DNA of 64,000 nucleotides from Planctomycetota bacterium. GTDB taxonomy: Bacteria; Planctomycetota; SZUA-567. The notes beneath the pieces were generated by a model. That model was given only the letters and a program-made list of their open reading frames with translations. It was not told where the DNA came from and did no database searches. The stretch spans positions 1 through 64,000 of the forward strand of contig JAIRTL010000035.1 of NCBI GenBank assembly GCA_031254915.1, in the 5' to 3' direction. The translations under genes and the position numbers were made by a program. Of the stretch, positions 17,614-27,097 are shown in pieces (the stretch's first letter is position 1; the number at the start of each line of letters is the position of its first letter).

Positions 17614-18934
17614 ATGAGCGGAATCAAATATATGTGTTGTTGATCGTGGCGGTGTTGTTCAGCGGTCTTGTCGCCCTGCAGCCCTACGCCTTGTCGGGCG
17701 TGGATGCGATCGAGTCGTCGTATCGCGGATACGCGGTGCGCGACATGACTGCGAACGCCGACCTTTTCGCGCTGTCCCTCTCGTTCGATTCCGAAAACAG
17801 GCGGGTTGACGATCTGGCGGCGTTGGCGAGACGCGCCTCTGCCGGGAGTGAAACGCGCTTCACCGTTACCGGGAGGATCATTCTGGTGAATCGCGCGATG
17901 CAGGAGATTCTAGGCCTGTCGCGTGAAGCGAAGGAGACTCGCCTTGAGGAGATTCCGCGAAACGCGGAACTTCTGGACGCCATTCGGGAAACGGCCGACT
18001 CCGGAGAGTCCCTGGAGCGGGAACTGCGTGCGGGCAGGGACGCCGGCGGGGAATCATTCGTACAGGCGTACACAGCCACGCTTCCCTGCGTCGGCGGCGG
18101 GGGCGACGTGCTTGTGGTGCTTCGGGACGTTCTCAGACTGCGGTAGTTGGCGATTATATTCCGCGACTTTGTCGCCAACGTCTCGCATGAACTCCGCACG
18201 CCGATCACGGCGATTCAAAACTGCCTCGAGACCCTCCAGGACAACGAGAGCGGCATTTCCGCCGAAAACGACGAATTCGTCGCCATGGCGCTCTGGAACA
18301 CGAAGCGCATGGGCGCGATCATCGACAACCTGCTTTTCCTCGCCGGCATGGAATCGGGCAGCGCGAAAAGCGACGAAAGAACCGTGGTCGTTCCGGTTCT
18401 TCCGGTCATAGGGCATGTCAGGAAATAACTATAGCGACTTTTTTATGGAAACGTAGCTACAACGCATTCGTTAAAGACCCCGGTGCGACATTTATTCCCT
18501 GACAAGCCCATAGAGGAGCGGTGGCGCTGTGCCGCGAGGGCGCCGAAGCGCACAGCGCCAAAATCGTCGTCGATTGCGACCCGGGCCTGACCGCGCGCAC
18601 GAACCCCCGGCTCGTGGTTCACACCCTTGTCAACATCCTCGACAACGCCGTCAAATACGGTCTCGATGGCGGGCGCGTCGATGTCGTCGCCAAGCCTGAT
18701 GGCGACGCAATGCGCATCACCGTCGCCGACCAGGGTCCGGGTGTACCGTCCCGGTTGCACTCCCGCGTGCTCGAGCGTTTCTGCCGCGTCGACGGCGTCG
18801 GCAGAGTGAAGAAAGGGTCCGGCCTCGGACTCGCCATCGTCAAGCATATCGCCATGGCGCAGTACGCCGACATACGGATGGAAAGCGACATCGGCATCGG
18901 CAGCAAGTCCATCCTGAGCCCGCCGCGCACATGA
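17614..18934 (+). pseudogene. PhoR-type sensor histidine kinase, disrupted by at least four lesions
   Basis: Pieces of a PhoR-like kinase lie in order. A start MSGIKYM follows an AAGGAAC site. The frame breaks near 17632, and dropping two bases gives MSGIKYMLLIVAVLF. A membrane segment and PAS-like region follow. An in-frame TAG occurs at 18144. The H-box VANVSHELRTPITAIQNCLE comes next, then a 99-bp insertion (18411-18509), one missing base just after it, and the ATPase part (LVNILDNAVKYG, VADQGPGVP, GSGLGLAIVKH). Joining across the insertion and adding one base gives PVIEEAVALCREGAEAHSAK, as expected for this family. The gene cannot make a full kinase as written. Confidence 0.88.
18411..18509. 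mobile_element. 99-bp MITE-like insertion inside phoR
   Basis: Terminal inverted repeats GGGCATGTCAGG (18411-18422) and CCTGACAAGCCC (18498-18509) match at 11 of 12 positions, flanked by a direct ATA on both sides (18408-18410 and 18510-18512) that looks like a 3-bp target duplication. There is no coding capacity. Its last 40 bases resemble 9403-9445 (shared TAAAGACCC and TGACAAGCC blocks), suggesting a small family of related elements. Confidence 0.75.
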
Positions 18935-18976
18935 TACGTCCCGCGCGCTTTTCCGGATGGGAAAAACGGAAACGCG

Positions 18977-20449
18977 TCAAAGCAGGAAATCGGACGGCTG
19001 GATGCCGAATTCCGAAGGATGGACGCTGCGCACTATGTTTCGTTTGAATTTCTCGCCGTCCTCGGCGCGCTCGGACAGGTCGACGCGTTCGCCGGCGACA
19101 TAGCCGTCGCCGGCCTTTTCCAAAAGCACCATGATCGGGCGACCCGCTTCCGCCTTTTCCGGCATTTCGGCGACCAACCCGATTTCTCCGGTATCGAGAT
19201 AGAGGCAGCTTCCGACCGGAAATACACCGACCATATCGATAAACACCTTCAAAAGGATGGGGTCGAGTTTCGTTCCCGAGGATTCGACCATGATGCGAAG
19301 CGCCTTGTCGGGACTGAAAGGCGCCGCGCGATAGGCACGATGGGAGGTAAGGGCGTCATATTGGTCGGCGATCGCCAGAATGCGCCCGAGAAGGCTTATC
19401 GCTTCGCGATGCCCGGTTTGCGGATAGCCGGTGAAATTGATCCCGAGGTGGTGCTCGAACGGCGAAAGCACGAATTTCGCCTTCAATTCGTGCTCCACGG
19501 CGAAATGCATGATTTGCCTGATGCTGTAGATGGGATGCTTCTTTATGAGGTCGAATTCCTCGTCCGTCAGGCGGCCGGCCTTGGTTATGATTTCAGTTGG
19601 AATATCGACCTTGCCCAGGTCGTGGAAAATCCCGCACAATCCCACCTGTTCCACCAGCGTCCGCGACAGGCCGAGCCGTTTGGCGAGACACATGGAGAGA
19701 ATCGCGACGTTCACGGAATGCGTATACGTATAGTCGTCATAGTCGCGGATCGTCCCCAGGCCCAGGAGGATGTTTTCATCGGCCGAGAGGATGTCGATCA
19801 TATTCTGGATCACGCGTTTCGTGCGTTGCAGGCTGACGCGCTTCTGGGACGGGAGTTTCCCCGTAGTGCTCTGGGTCGCGGTCAAAACTTGCGAATACGC
19901 CTCGCGCGCCGATGCGGTCAGCGGCGACGTTCGGCGTCCGCCGTCCGTGCCCGCCGCGCTGGGTCCAAGTCCGCCATCCTGCGCAATGAGTTCGAAATCC
20001 TGTTCGACAAGCAATTCAACCCAGGAGTACACCTCGCCGCGCAACTTCGACTGCAGCCAGGACACGGGATCCTTTTCGCGCTCGGCGCGGTTCAGCAGCT
20101 CGATAAACGAAATCACCTGCTCGTCCCACAGCCGCTCGGATTGAAGAAACCTGAAGCCCTGGATGTTGCGGACATTGAAGTAGTCGGCAAGCTTCAGCGA
20201 GTTTCCAAGCACCGCAGGCGGGAAGGTCAGGAGCTGACGGTTCAGATAAAACCGGTTGCTGTGCACGCGAAACATCACTTGCCCGGTTTCCGCGTGAATT
20301 TCCTCGATCGCTTTTCTGAAAACGTCTATCGTAGCGAACAGGCGCGGATTGCTGGCGTGGAAGATGGTGACCGCTCTGGTCATCGCGAACAGGGAGGTGA
20401 GCAGCCGTTCTCCCGCCGGCGCGGTGTGCGCCTCGCTTTCGCTGATCAT
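18977..20449 (-). CDS. HD-GYP domain phosphohydrolase (likely cyclic-di-GMP related)
   Basis: 490 aa from ATG 20449, which overlaps the stop of the upstream gene as ATGA, so translation is coupled. The N-terminal 130 residues form a helical/beta module (FHASNPRLFATIDVFRKAIE, FRVHSNRFYLNRQLL). The HD-GYP domain follows: HSVNVAILSMCLA, GIFHDLGKVDIP near residue 272, and HHLGINFTGYP near 335-343. The canonical HHE of HD-GYP is HHL here, while the HD pair and GYP remain. Such proteins degrade cyclic-di-GMP or act as HD regulators. Confidence 0.87.
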   Translation of the reverse strand: MISESEAHTAPAGERLLTSLFAMTRAVTIFHASNPRLFATIDVFRKAIEEIHAETGQVMFRVHSNRFYLNRQLLTFPPAVLGNSLKLADYFNVRNIQGFRFLQSERLWDEQVISFIELLNRAEREKDPVSWLQSKLRGEVYSWVELLVEQDFELIAQDGGLGPSAAGTDGGRRTSPLTASAREAYSQVLTATQSTTGKLPSQKRVSLQRTKRVIQNMIDILSADENILLGLGTIRDYDDYTYTHSVNVAILSMCLAKRLGLSRTLVEQVGLCGIFHDLGKVDIPTEIITKAGRLTDEEFDLIKKHPIYSIRQIMHFAVEHELKAKFVLSPFEHHLGINFTGYPQTGHREAISLLGRILAIADQYDALTSHRAYRAAPFSPDKALRIMVESSGTKLDPILLKVFIDMVGVFPVGSCLYLDTGEIGLVAEMPEKAEAGRPIMVLLEKAGDGYVAGERVDLSERAEDGEKFKRNIVRSVHPSEFGIQPSDFLL

Positions 20450-22341
20450 TCGGAACTCCGCTTGAGCATTTTCTGGGCCGTCATTTGCGCGCGCGTATGG
20501 GCACGGCGGATTCCTATGACGCGGCTGTGTTCCGCATCCTGCAACACCTTCCGCGCCCCCCACGACCGGGGCATGAGCGACAACGCCATCGCCGCGCCGA
20601 TGCGGTGCACGGAGCGTTCGAATCCGAAAACGGCGGCCCAACTCTTTTTCATGAGAATTTCTCGGAGAAATTCTATACTCGCTTTCGAGGCGCAACGCCC
20701 GAGGGTCCGATAACACTCGAAGGCGAATTCCTCGTCCCGAACTCCACCCTTCCGGCACTCCTCGGTCAAATATTCGATAAGCAGGTTCTCGGCGACCGGA
20801 TTGCGTTCCTTTCCCAACTCGGACAGAAGCCACAGGCCGATCGTCCGGTCGGGATCATTGATCATGTGAAAGATCGTTTTCAGATTTTCCGGATTGTCCA
20901 CCACAAGCGCTTTTGCGGCCGCCTGCCGGACAAGCGGCTCCCTGTGACGGGTGAGCTTGGTCAAAAGATCCACCGGCGGCGTCAGGCCGCGCGTCGAGTA
21001 TACGCCGATCATTTCGCTGATGAAGCCTGGCGGCATGGAGCTGATGAGGTGGCTTACGTCGGAGCGGCTTTTCCCGGCATGATAGGCGATGGCATCAAGA
21101 AGAATCAGCATGATGCGGGGATCGCTCTCCCGGGCAACCATGGGAATGAGAGAATCGAGCGCGATCGGGGGCAACATCAGAAGCAGACGGCGCAAATTAT
21201 CAAGGGCAAGCCTGGGGACGGTCGGGAGCAGGCTCCACATCCGGTTCAACGCGCCAAGAACGCTTGGCCCGGCAATCTTGGCGACCGTCTCCTCGGCGAA
21301 GCGCGCATCCTCTTTGTCGCCCCCTGCCCTTGTGGCGATCAACCGCTCGACGAAGGAACGGACGCACGTGAAGTCGGCCTGGAAAAGCAAATGCTTCACC
21401 GACTCGCAGATGAAATCCTGCAGGATGATCTTGTCTTCGCCGGAAAAAGAGTCGCAGGAAAGAACCAAGAGCACGTTCAGGCAATCCTTGGTCGCGTCCC
21501 GGCGCTCCTCGACGGTGATGAGATCGCGAAGCTGCGCCTCTTCCTCCAGGGTCAATTTCCAGAATTGGCCGACAATCTCCGTATCCGATTCGATGGCCGA
21601 GCTTGTCTCGGGATTGACGTGGACACGTACGCCGCCGGCGGCCTGGGATTGCTCGAGCCTGGCGAGGAACATGCTGGCGTTCTTGTCGAGCTTCTTTTTC
21701 GGCGCCTCGGCGCCGCAGCCGGCCTCGGAACCAACCGGATCGCCGCCTTCGCCAGCGTCATCCACGCCCGGCCCGAAGCCGCCCTTCAACGAAGGATCAG
21801 CCGCCCCGCCGATCGCTCCCTCCCCTTCTTCCCCTGGTTTTACCACCTGGAGATTGGAAATGCTGATAAGCGTCTTGGATTCCCAAAAATTGTCGACCGC
21901 CTTGTGTTTGATGCAGGGGAAATCCGCTTCCCACAGGGCGGTGACGAGATCATTCTCCGACTCCTCCCGGAGGTCCCTGTATTGACATATCAGCTTGACG
22001 AACTGACGGACCTCGTCCATGGAGACGCCGCCGTGGAACTCGAACCACTGCATGCCGTCCCGGAATAGCGGGAAAATGAGGCCGCCTCGCTCGCCGTCCT
22101 TTTCCTCCTCGACGACTTCGCCCTCGTAAAGAAGCCGGCTTTTTTCCACTGTGATGCGAAGAACGCTCCGGCGGGCGAGAAAACCGCCGAGCCATTCGTA
22201 GAAGGCGGTGATTGATTGCTCGATGCTGGCATTGCCCTCGGGATAGAACGCCTGCTTTTTGAGAAGGGCAAAGAAGAGATCGAAGCCATGGCGTACATCG
22301 GCAATGACGTTCTCTTCAACCAGCCTTGCGGCAGTGCTCAT
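20446..22341 (-). CDS. HEAT-repeat protein paired with the HD-GYP gene
   Basis: 631 aa from ATG 22341, with a GAGGGGTG site; upstream in-frame sequence is AT-rich and non-coding in character. Residues 1-150 resemble the N-terminal module of the next gene (FYPEGNASIEQSITAFYEWL, LRITVEKSRLLYEGEVVEEE, FHGGVSMDEVRQFVKLI). A low-complexity acidic/glycine linker follows (about 190-235). The second half is helical repeats with HEAT character (REPLVRQAAAKALVVDNPEN). No enzyme motif is seen. The ATGA overlap with the HD-GYP gene suggests the two products act together, perhaps as a signalling scaffold. Confidence 0.8.
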   Translation of the reverse strand: MSTAARLVEENVIADVRHGFDLFFALLKKQAFYPEGNASIEQSITAFYEWLGGFLARRSVLRITVEKSRLLYEGEVVEEEKDGERGGLIFPLFRDGMQWFEFHGGVSMDEVRQFVKLICQYRDLREESENDLVTALWEADFPCIKHKAVDNFWESKTLISISNLQVVKPGEEGEGAIGGAADPSLKGGFGPGVDDAGEGGDPVGSEAGCGAEAPKKKLDKNASMFLARLEQSQAAGGVRVHVNPETSSAIESDTEIVGQFWKLTLEEEAQLRDLITVEERRDATKDCLNVLLVLSCDSFSGEDKIILQDFICESVKHLLFQADFTCVRSFVERLIATRAGGDKEDARFAEETVAKIAGPSVLGALNRMWSLLPTVPRLALDNLRRLLLMLPPIALDSLIPMVARESDPRIMLILLDAIAYHAGKSRSDVSHLISSMPPGFISEMIGVYSTRGLTPPVDLLTKLTRHREPLVRQAAAKALVVDNPENLKTIFHMINDPDRTIGLWLLSELGKERNPVAENLLIEYLTEECRKGGVRDEEFAFECYRTLGRCASKASIEFLREILMKKSWAAVFGFERSVHRIGAAMALSLMPRSWGARKVLQDAEHSRVIGIRRAHTRAQMTAQKMLKRSSE

Positions 22342-22915
22342 CCCAACACCCCTCAACCCGGCAGAATATGTCTGGCGGTAAAAAGTTGTACGCTTGGTGA
22401 ATACGCGAATATAATACACCGATATAATACCACAACATCTTTCCGCATCAAGATATATACGGAAGTCGAAGAGGGGATTTCGATAAGGATTGCGATGATC
22501 TGTCAACGAAGCCGAGACGGCAATCACGATCACCGCAAACGCATACACTTTTACCGTATCAATCTTGGTTGGATTATCTCTTGACTGGCGGGGAATTATC
22601 GCTATCGAAGAGATATTTACCATCGCATGCCAATGATTTTTTTCCTACATTTATTCTCTTTATATTTTTATTTATTAATTTCATTATTCATTCTGCACAA
22701 AGTGCTTCTCCCACGCCAAATCAAACGATCCCGGCAATAAATAATATTTCAAATCGCGCATGATTCGTTTTCCCGTCGCAATGCAATATGTCGCAGACAA
22801 CGCGGCTCGCGTCGTCTCGGAATCGAAACCGCAGGGCGGTGGCATCGAAAATCGACCGCTTGCGTTTTATGCGAAATTCGATGTTACGTCTAATCGATAT
22901 AAATTGCGCGACGCA
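22342..22915. other. AT-rich intergenic region
   Basis: 574 bases between rarA's stop and the HEAT gene's start. The stretch 22620-22760 is very AT-rich compared with its surroundings. A 64-codon open frame crosses it on the + strand, but it is low-complexity and has no good ribosome binding site, so I do not call it. It probably contains the promoter for the HEAT/HD-GYP operon; no clear terminator hairpin was found. Confidence 0.5.
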
Positions 22916-24247
22916 TTACTTGCCGCGTCTTTCCTCGCACAACCGGTCCCAATAATCCATGCGGCGGCGGATGTCTTTTTCAAAGCCGAACGGACCGGGG
23001 GCGTAATACTTGTGGCCCTGGAGTTCGTCGGGGAGAAAGGTTTGTCCCGAGAATCCGTCCGGGGCGTCATGATCGTATTGATATTCTTTTCCGTAACCAA
23101 GCTGCTTCATAAGCTTGGTTGACGCGTTACGGATATGAAGAGGAACGGGATCGTTCCGCGTTTCCGCCACATCCTTCATGGCGGCGGCATAAGCCGTGTA
23201 CAAGCGATTCGATTTTGGCGCCGTCGCCAGATAAACGACCGCCTGGGCAAGCGCGACATTGCACTCGGGCATGCCAAGAAAATGTACCGCGTCCTTGGCG
23301 GCGATCGCCTGCGCGAGTGCGTTTGGGTCGGCCAGACCGATATCCTCCGATGCAAAGCGTACAAGCCTTCTAGCGATATACAATGGATCGGCTCCGCCCT
23401 CGAGCATCCGCGCCAGCCAATAAAGCCCGGCCTGCGGATCGCTGCCGCGCAGGCTTTTGTGAATGGCGGAGATGAGGTTGTACCATTCCTCGCCCTTGTT
23501 GTCGAAGGCGACGCGACGCTGGGTGAGGACCTCTCGCATGGCGCCGACGTCTATGGTCTTGCGCCCATCCCCGCGCGCCGTTATGCCTCCCGCGGCCGTC
23601 TCCAGCGCGTTCAGGGCGGTTCTCGCGTCGCCGTTGGCGTAGTTGACGAGCAGCTCCTGGGCGTCCGGATCGAGATGGATGTCTTCACTTCCGAGGCCGT
23701 GCCCGCTATCCGACAGCGCCGCTTCGACGATGCGCGCGATATCCTCGTCCGACAGCGCCTTGAGCACATAGGTGCGGCAGCGCGACAGAAGCGCGCCGTT
23801 GACCTCGAAGGACGGGTTTTCGGTCGTCGCGCCAATCAGGGTAACTGTTCCCGCTTCGACATGGGGAAGAAAGGCGTCTTGCTGCGAACGGTTGAAGCGG
23901 TGGATTTCGTCGACGAAGAGGATGGTCCCCCTGCCTTCGGCCGCCTGTCGCTCGCGCGCCTCCTCGACGATCGCCCGCACCTCCTTTACTCCCTGCAACA
24001 CGGCGGAAAAGGTAACGAAAACGCGCCTTGTCGTATTGGCTATCACCTGCGCGAGCGTCGTTTTACCGCTCCCCGGCGGGCCCCAGAGTATCATTGAGGG
24101 AATGACGTCGGACTCGATCGCCTTGCGGATAAGCCGTCCCGGACCGACGAGATGCTCCTGCCCCGCGAATTCGTCGAGACTGGTCGGTCGCATCCGGTCG
24201 GCGAGCGGCGCGTGGGACTGGCTGCCGCTTTTTTTACGAGACATCAT
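22916..24247 (-). CDS. rarA: Replication-associated recombination protein A (RarA/MgsA AAA ATPase)
   Basis: 443 aa. RPTSLDEFAGQEHLVGPGRL leads into Walker A GPPGSGKTTLA, Walker B ILFVDEIHRFNRSQQDAFLP, sensor ATTENPSFEVNGALLSR, and the C-terminal tetramerisation region (KSLRGSDPQAGLYWLARML, QLGYGKEYQYDHD). RarA acts at blocked replication forks and loads or removes factors on single-stranded DNA. The start overlaps the stop of the upstream phosphatase by four bases. Confidence 0.96.
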   Translation of the reverse strand: MMSRKKSGSQSHAPLADRMRPTSLDEFAGQEHLVGPGRLIRKAIESDVIPSMILWGPPGSGKTTLAQVIANTTRRVFVTFSAVLQGVKEVRAIVEEARERQAAEGRGTILFVDEIHRFNRSQQDAFLPHVEAGTVTLIGATTENPSFEVNGALLSRCRTYVLKALSDEDIARIVEAALSDSGHGLGSEDIHLDPDAQELLVNYANGDARTALNALETAAGGITARGDGRKTIDVGAMREVLTQRRVAFDNKGEEWYNLISAIHKSLRGSDPQAGLYWLARMLEGGADPLYIARRLVRFASEDIGLADPNALAQAIAAKDAVHFLGMPECNVALAQAVVYLATAPKSNRLYTAYAAAMKDVAETRNDPVPLHIRNASTKLMKQLGYGKEYQYDHDAPDGFSGQTFLPDELQGHKYYAPGPFGFEKDIRRRMDYWDRLCEERRGK

Positions 24248-26178
24248 TCTTCCTCCAATCCGGGACTATTGGCGCGGACCGAAATTCTCCGTCCGCCAAG
24301 CCCCCAATACCGGAACGCGAGCGCAGTGATGTCGTCCTCCTGGTCCTTGCCGGCGAGGAAGGCCCGAAAGTCCTTCTCGACGCCTTCGATGATGTCCCGA
24401 CAGTTTGCGCCGCGGAGGGAATTTTCGACAAAGACTTCCTTGACGCGATCATATCCAAAATCGGCATCGTCCAGGTTTTTCGCCTCCGGCATGCCGTCCG
24501 TATACATAAACACCGAATCTCCCGGATCGAGGCGGAGATCCCCTTCCGGGAACTTCGTCCCCGCCTTCATGCCGACGAGCGTCTCGTGCGGCTCTTCGAT
24601 AAAGGAGGCGTTGGGGGCATTGCGGCGGTGAAGAAGCGGCGGGACATGGCCGCCAAGCGCGTACCGGCATTCGCCAGTCGGCAGATTAACGAAAAAGCAG
24701 GCTAGCGTGATATACATGCCGCTTTGATTGTCCCGGATAAGTTGGTCGTTCAGTTTGGTGAGGAGTTCCCCGGGACCGTCCGCCTGGAGCGCGAGGGCGC
24801 GAAAGGCGGTGCGGCAGACAGCCATGTAGATAGCCGCCGGAATTCCCTTCCCGGAGACGTCGCCGACGACGAAAACGAAGCGGTTGACGTCGCGCATGAA
24901 AAAATCGTAATAGTCGCCGCCGACCGCGCGTTCCGGCGACAGGAACGAATAAAGGTCGAATTCGCGCCATTCCGAATACGGCGGAAAACGCGATGGAATC
25001 AGGCTGAACTGTATCTGCCGGGCCACGCGCAATTCCGAATCCGTCCTGGCGCGCGAATCCGACCTGAACCGCGTCTGCACGCGACGCGCCATGTCGCGCC
25101 ATCCAGTACGGCCAGTCACGTCCCGGGCGGTTTTCCTTCCCCGGCTTCCCTCTGCGGGAACATCGAACAAATTGCGGATGTCCTCCGCCTCCGCCGCCTC
25201 CAGGCCGGGCATGGGCGAAAGAAGCCCGGCAAACGCGGCAAGAAGCGCCAAAACGACGAGAAAAACGACGACGCTCCAACCTGAAACAGTCGGCGCTTCC
25301 GGAGCGGCCGGCTTGACCACGAGAAGCCAGCCGCTATCGATGATGTCCGCGGTCCAGAAGGCGGGAGAAACGAAGTCGCGTATTGAGCCGTTGGATATGG
25401 ATGTCCGCCTCTTTTGCAAGACAGGCTCGCCGTCGAACATGACTGTATGCGCGTCGTCAATCGCCAGGCGATCGCCTTCAAGCCGCACGAGCAAACCGTC
25501 CGGTGAAATGGCGCAGCCGGCGAGATCGCCAAGCTCCTGGATCGCCTCGAGCGCATCCTCGAGCCAACGTACCGACGCCTCCACCGCCACCGCTCCCGAA
25601 AGTCCGGCCGTCCGTGCCGGGACGACAAGAAGCGACGTCGGTGGCCAAACGCCGCCGACAGGAGAGGAGGTCACCAGCTTCCATGCGGGTCGGTCGATAA
25701 CGGTATCCGAAGAAAATCCGAATCTCTGTTCCAGATTGTCTTTCAGATCATCGGCGTTAAGCCATTCTATCGCGCCCGCGCCGCGATAGGCGTAGGCGCG
25801 CGCGGAGTCGGACGCCCCGGATCCGTCGTCCGCATCCAGTACGATGCCGAGCGCGCGCACGCCGATTCCTTCCGATTCCATCACGTCCGCGAGAATCCGG
25901 CGCAGTCGCGCGCCGTCGGGCGCATCGGGCAGCAAAGCGAGCGCAGCGGCAAGCGCCTCGCCGAGGTTCAACTGGTCCTTGACGCCTTTTCCCGCATTTT
26001 GCGCGACTTCGACATAAGCGCGCACGACAGCGTCGCGGGCGCCAAGCGCCGCGTCCAATTCGCGCTCGGCGACGTCCGCTTGCCGGTAAAGAAGCGCGAC
26101 GGCCAGGACGAGCGCGACGGCCGCGAATGCTACAGCGAATTTACCGAATGCCGAAAAAATGTGGACTGGCGTATTCAC
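24244..26178 (-). CDS. Membrane-anchored RsbU/SpoIIE-type PP2C serine phosphatase
   Basis: 644 aa from a GTG start. An N-terminal membrane helix (about 10-31), a periplasmic sensor segment of about 250 residues, a second helix (about 300-325, SGWSVVVFLVVLALLAAFAG) and a cytoplasmic SpoIIE domain are visible. Catalytic signatures are ERAVGGDYYDFF, VGDVSGKGIPAAIYMAV, GGHVPPLL, YTDGMPEA and DDITALAFR, which include the metal-binding aspartates. Such proteins dephosphorylate anti-sigma-factor antagonists in partner-switching pathways; no antagonist gene is adjacent. It sits six bases after ispA and overlaps rarA. Confidence 0.92.
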   Translation of the reverse strand: MNTPVHIFSAFGKFAVAFAAVALVLAVALLYRQADVAERELDAALGARDAVVRAYVEVAQNAGKGVKDQLNLGEALAAALALLPDAPDGARLRRILADVMESEGIGVRALGIVLDADDGSGASDSARAYAYRGAGAIEWLNADDLKDNLEQRFGFSSDTVIDRPAWKLVTSSPVGGVWPPTSLLVVPARTAGLSGAVAVEASVRWLEDALEAIQELGDLAGCAISPDGLLVRLEGDRLAIDDAHTVMFDGEPVLQKRRTSISNGSIRDFVSPAFWTADIIDSGWLLVVKPAAPEAPTVSGWSVVVFLVVLALLAAFAGLLSPMPGLEAAEAEDIRNLFDVPAEGSRGRKTARDVTGRTGWRDMARRVQTRFRSDSRARTDSELRVARQIQFSLIPSRFPPYSEWREFDLYSFLSPERAVGGDYYDFFMRDVNRFVFVVGDVSGKGIPAAIYMAVCRTAFRALALQADGPGELLTKLNDQLIRDNQSGMYITLACFFVNLPTGECRYALGGHVPPLLHRRNAPNASFIEEPHETLVGMKAGTKFPEGDLRLDPGDSVFMYTDGMPEAKNLDDADFGYDRVKEVFVENSLRGANCRDIIEGVEKDFRAFLAGKDQEDDITALAFRYWGLGGRRISVRANSPGLEEE

Positions 26179-26184
26179 GACGGG

Positions 26185-27063
26185 TTAGTTCTTCCTTTCC
26201 AACAGATAATCGGCGAGAAGGCGGAGATACAGAGCTTCACGGCCGAAATCCTTGATCGCCCTCTTCGCCTCGGCGCTCTTTTTCACGGCAAGCTCCCTGG
26301 CCGCCTCGACGCCGATGGCGGCGGGATAGGTCTGCTTTTCACGTTCCTTGTCCGCGCCACGCGGCTTCGCGACATCCTGTTCCGTCTCCGCATGATCGAG
26401 GAGATCGTCGCAGATTTGATACATTACCCCCGCCGCCTCGCCATACTCGTTCAATTTGGCGTATTTCTCCCCGTCGCCGCCGGCGAAAATGCACCCCATC
26501 CGACAGCAACAGGCGATAAGCGAGCCTGTCTTCCATCTGTCGATTCGTTCGATAATCTCAGGATCCTGATTCTTCCCTTCCCATTCGAGATCTAGAGCCT
26601 GACCGCCCACCGTCCCCAGCGAACCGGCCGCTTTCGCCAGTTCAACGACCGTCCGATCCGCCTTGTCTCCCGAAGCGGCGGCAAGCGTCTCGAAGGCTAA
26701 CGCCTGGAGCGCATCCCCGACCAGGATCGCGAGGCCTTCGCCGAAAGCCTTGTGGCAGGTGAGGCGATTGCGGCGCATGGCGTCGTTGTCCATTGCCGGC
26801 AGGTCGTCGTGAACCAACGTATAGGCGTGAAGAAACTCTATCGCACAGGCGGCGTCGACCACCGCCGTTCTGCTTCCGCCGCCGGCGGCGAGGAAGGACG
26901 CCAGAGTAAGTGCGGGACGCAACCGCTTGCCACCGCCCAACACGGAGTAGCGCATCGCCTCGTGAAGCGATTCCGGGCGCTGATCCGCAAACGGCAACAG
27001 CTTCGTCAGCCGGCCTTCAATCTCCGGACCAAGGCCTTGTAAGAATTGCATCAGTCTATCCAT
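26185..27063 (-). CDS. ispA: Polyprenyl synthetase (geranyl/farnesyl diphosphate synthase type)
   Basis: 292 aa, with GGGKRLRPAL, the first Asp-rich motif DDLPAMDND, KAFGEGLAILVGDALQALAF, GGQALDLEWEGK and the second Asp-rich motif DDLLD. It condenses isopentenyl diphosphate with allylic diphosphates to give C10-C15 prenyl diphosphates for isoprenoid synthesis. The short loop and motif spacing fit farnesyl diphosphate synthase, but chain length cannot be fixed by reading. First gene of ispA-phosphatase-rarA on the minus strand. Confidence 0.93.
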   Translation of the reverse strand: MDRLMQFLQGLGPEIEGRLTKLLPFADQRPESLHEAMRYSVLGGGKRLRPALTLASFLAAGGGSRTAVVDAACAIEFLHAYTLVHDDLPAMDNDAMRRNRLTCHKAFGEGLAILVGDALQALAFETLAAASGDKADRTVVELAKAAGSLGTVGGQALDLEWEGKNQDPEIIERIDRWKTGSLIACCCRMGCIFAGGDGEKYAKLNEYGEAAGVMYQICDDLLDHAETEQDVAKPRGADKEREKQTYPAAIGVEAARELAVKKSAEAKRAIKDFGREALYLRLLADYLLERKN

Positions 27064-27097
27064 TCAGACGGACCCTCCGGCATTTTACGCCGCAAGT

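Noticed and set aside
22569-22763. 64-codon hydrophobic frame in the AT-rich island
   Set aside because: Hydrophobicity comes from AT-rich codons; no ribosome binding site and no conserved features.
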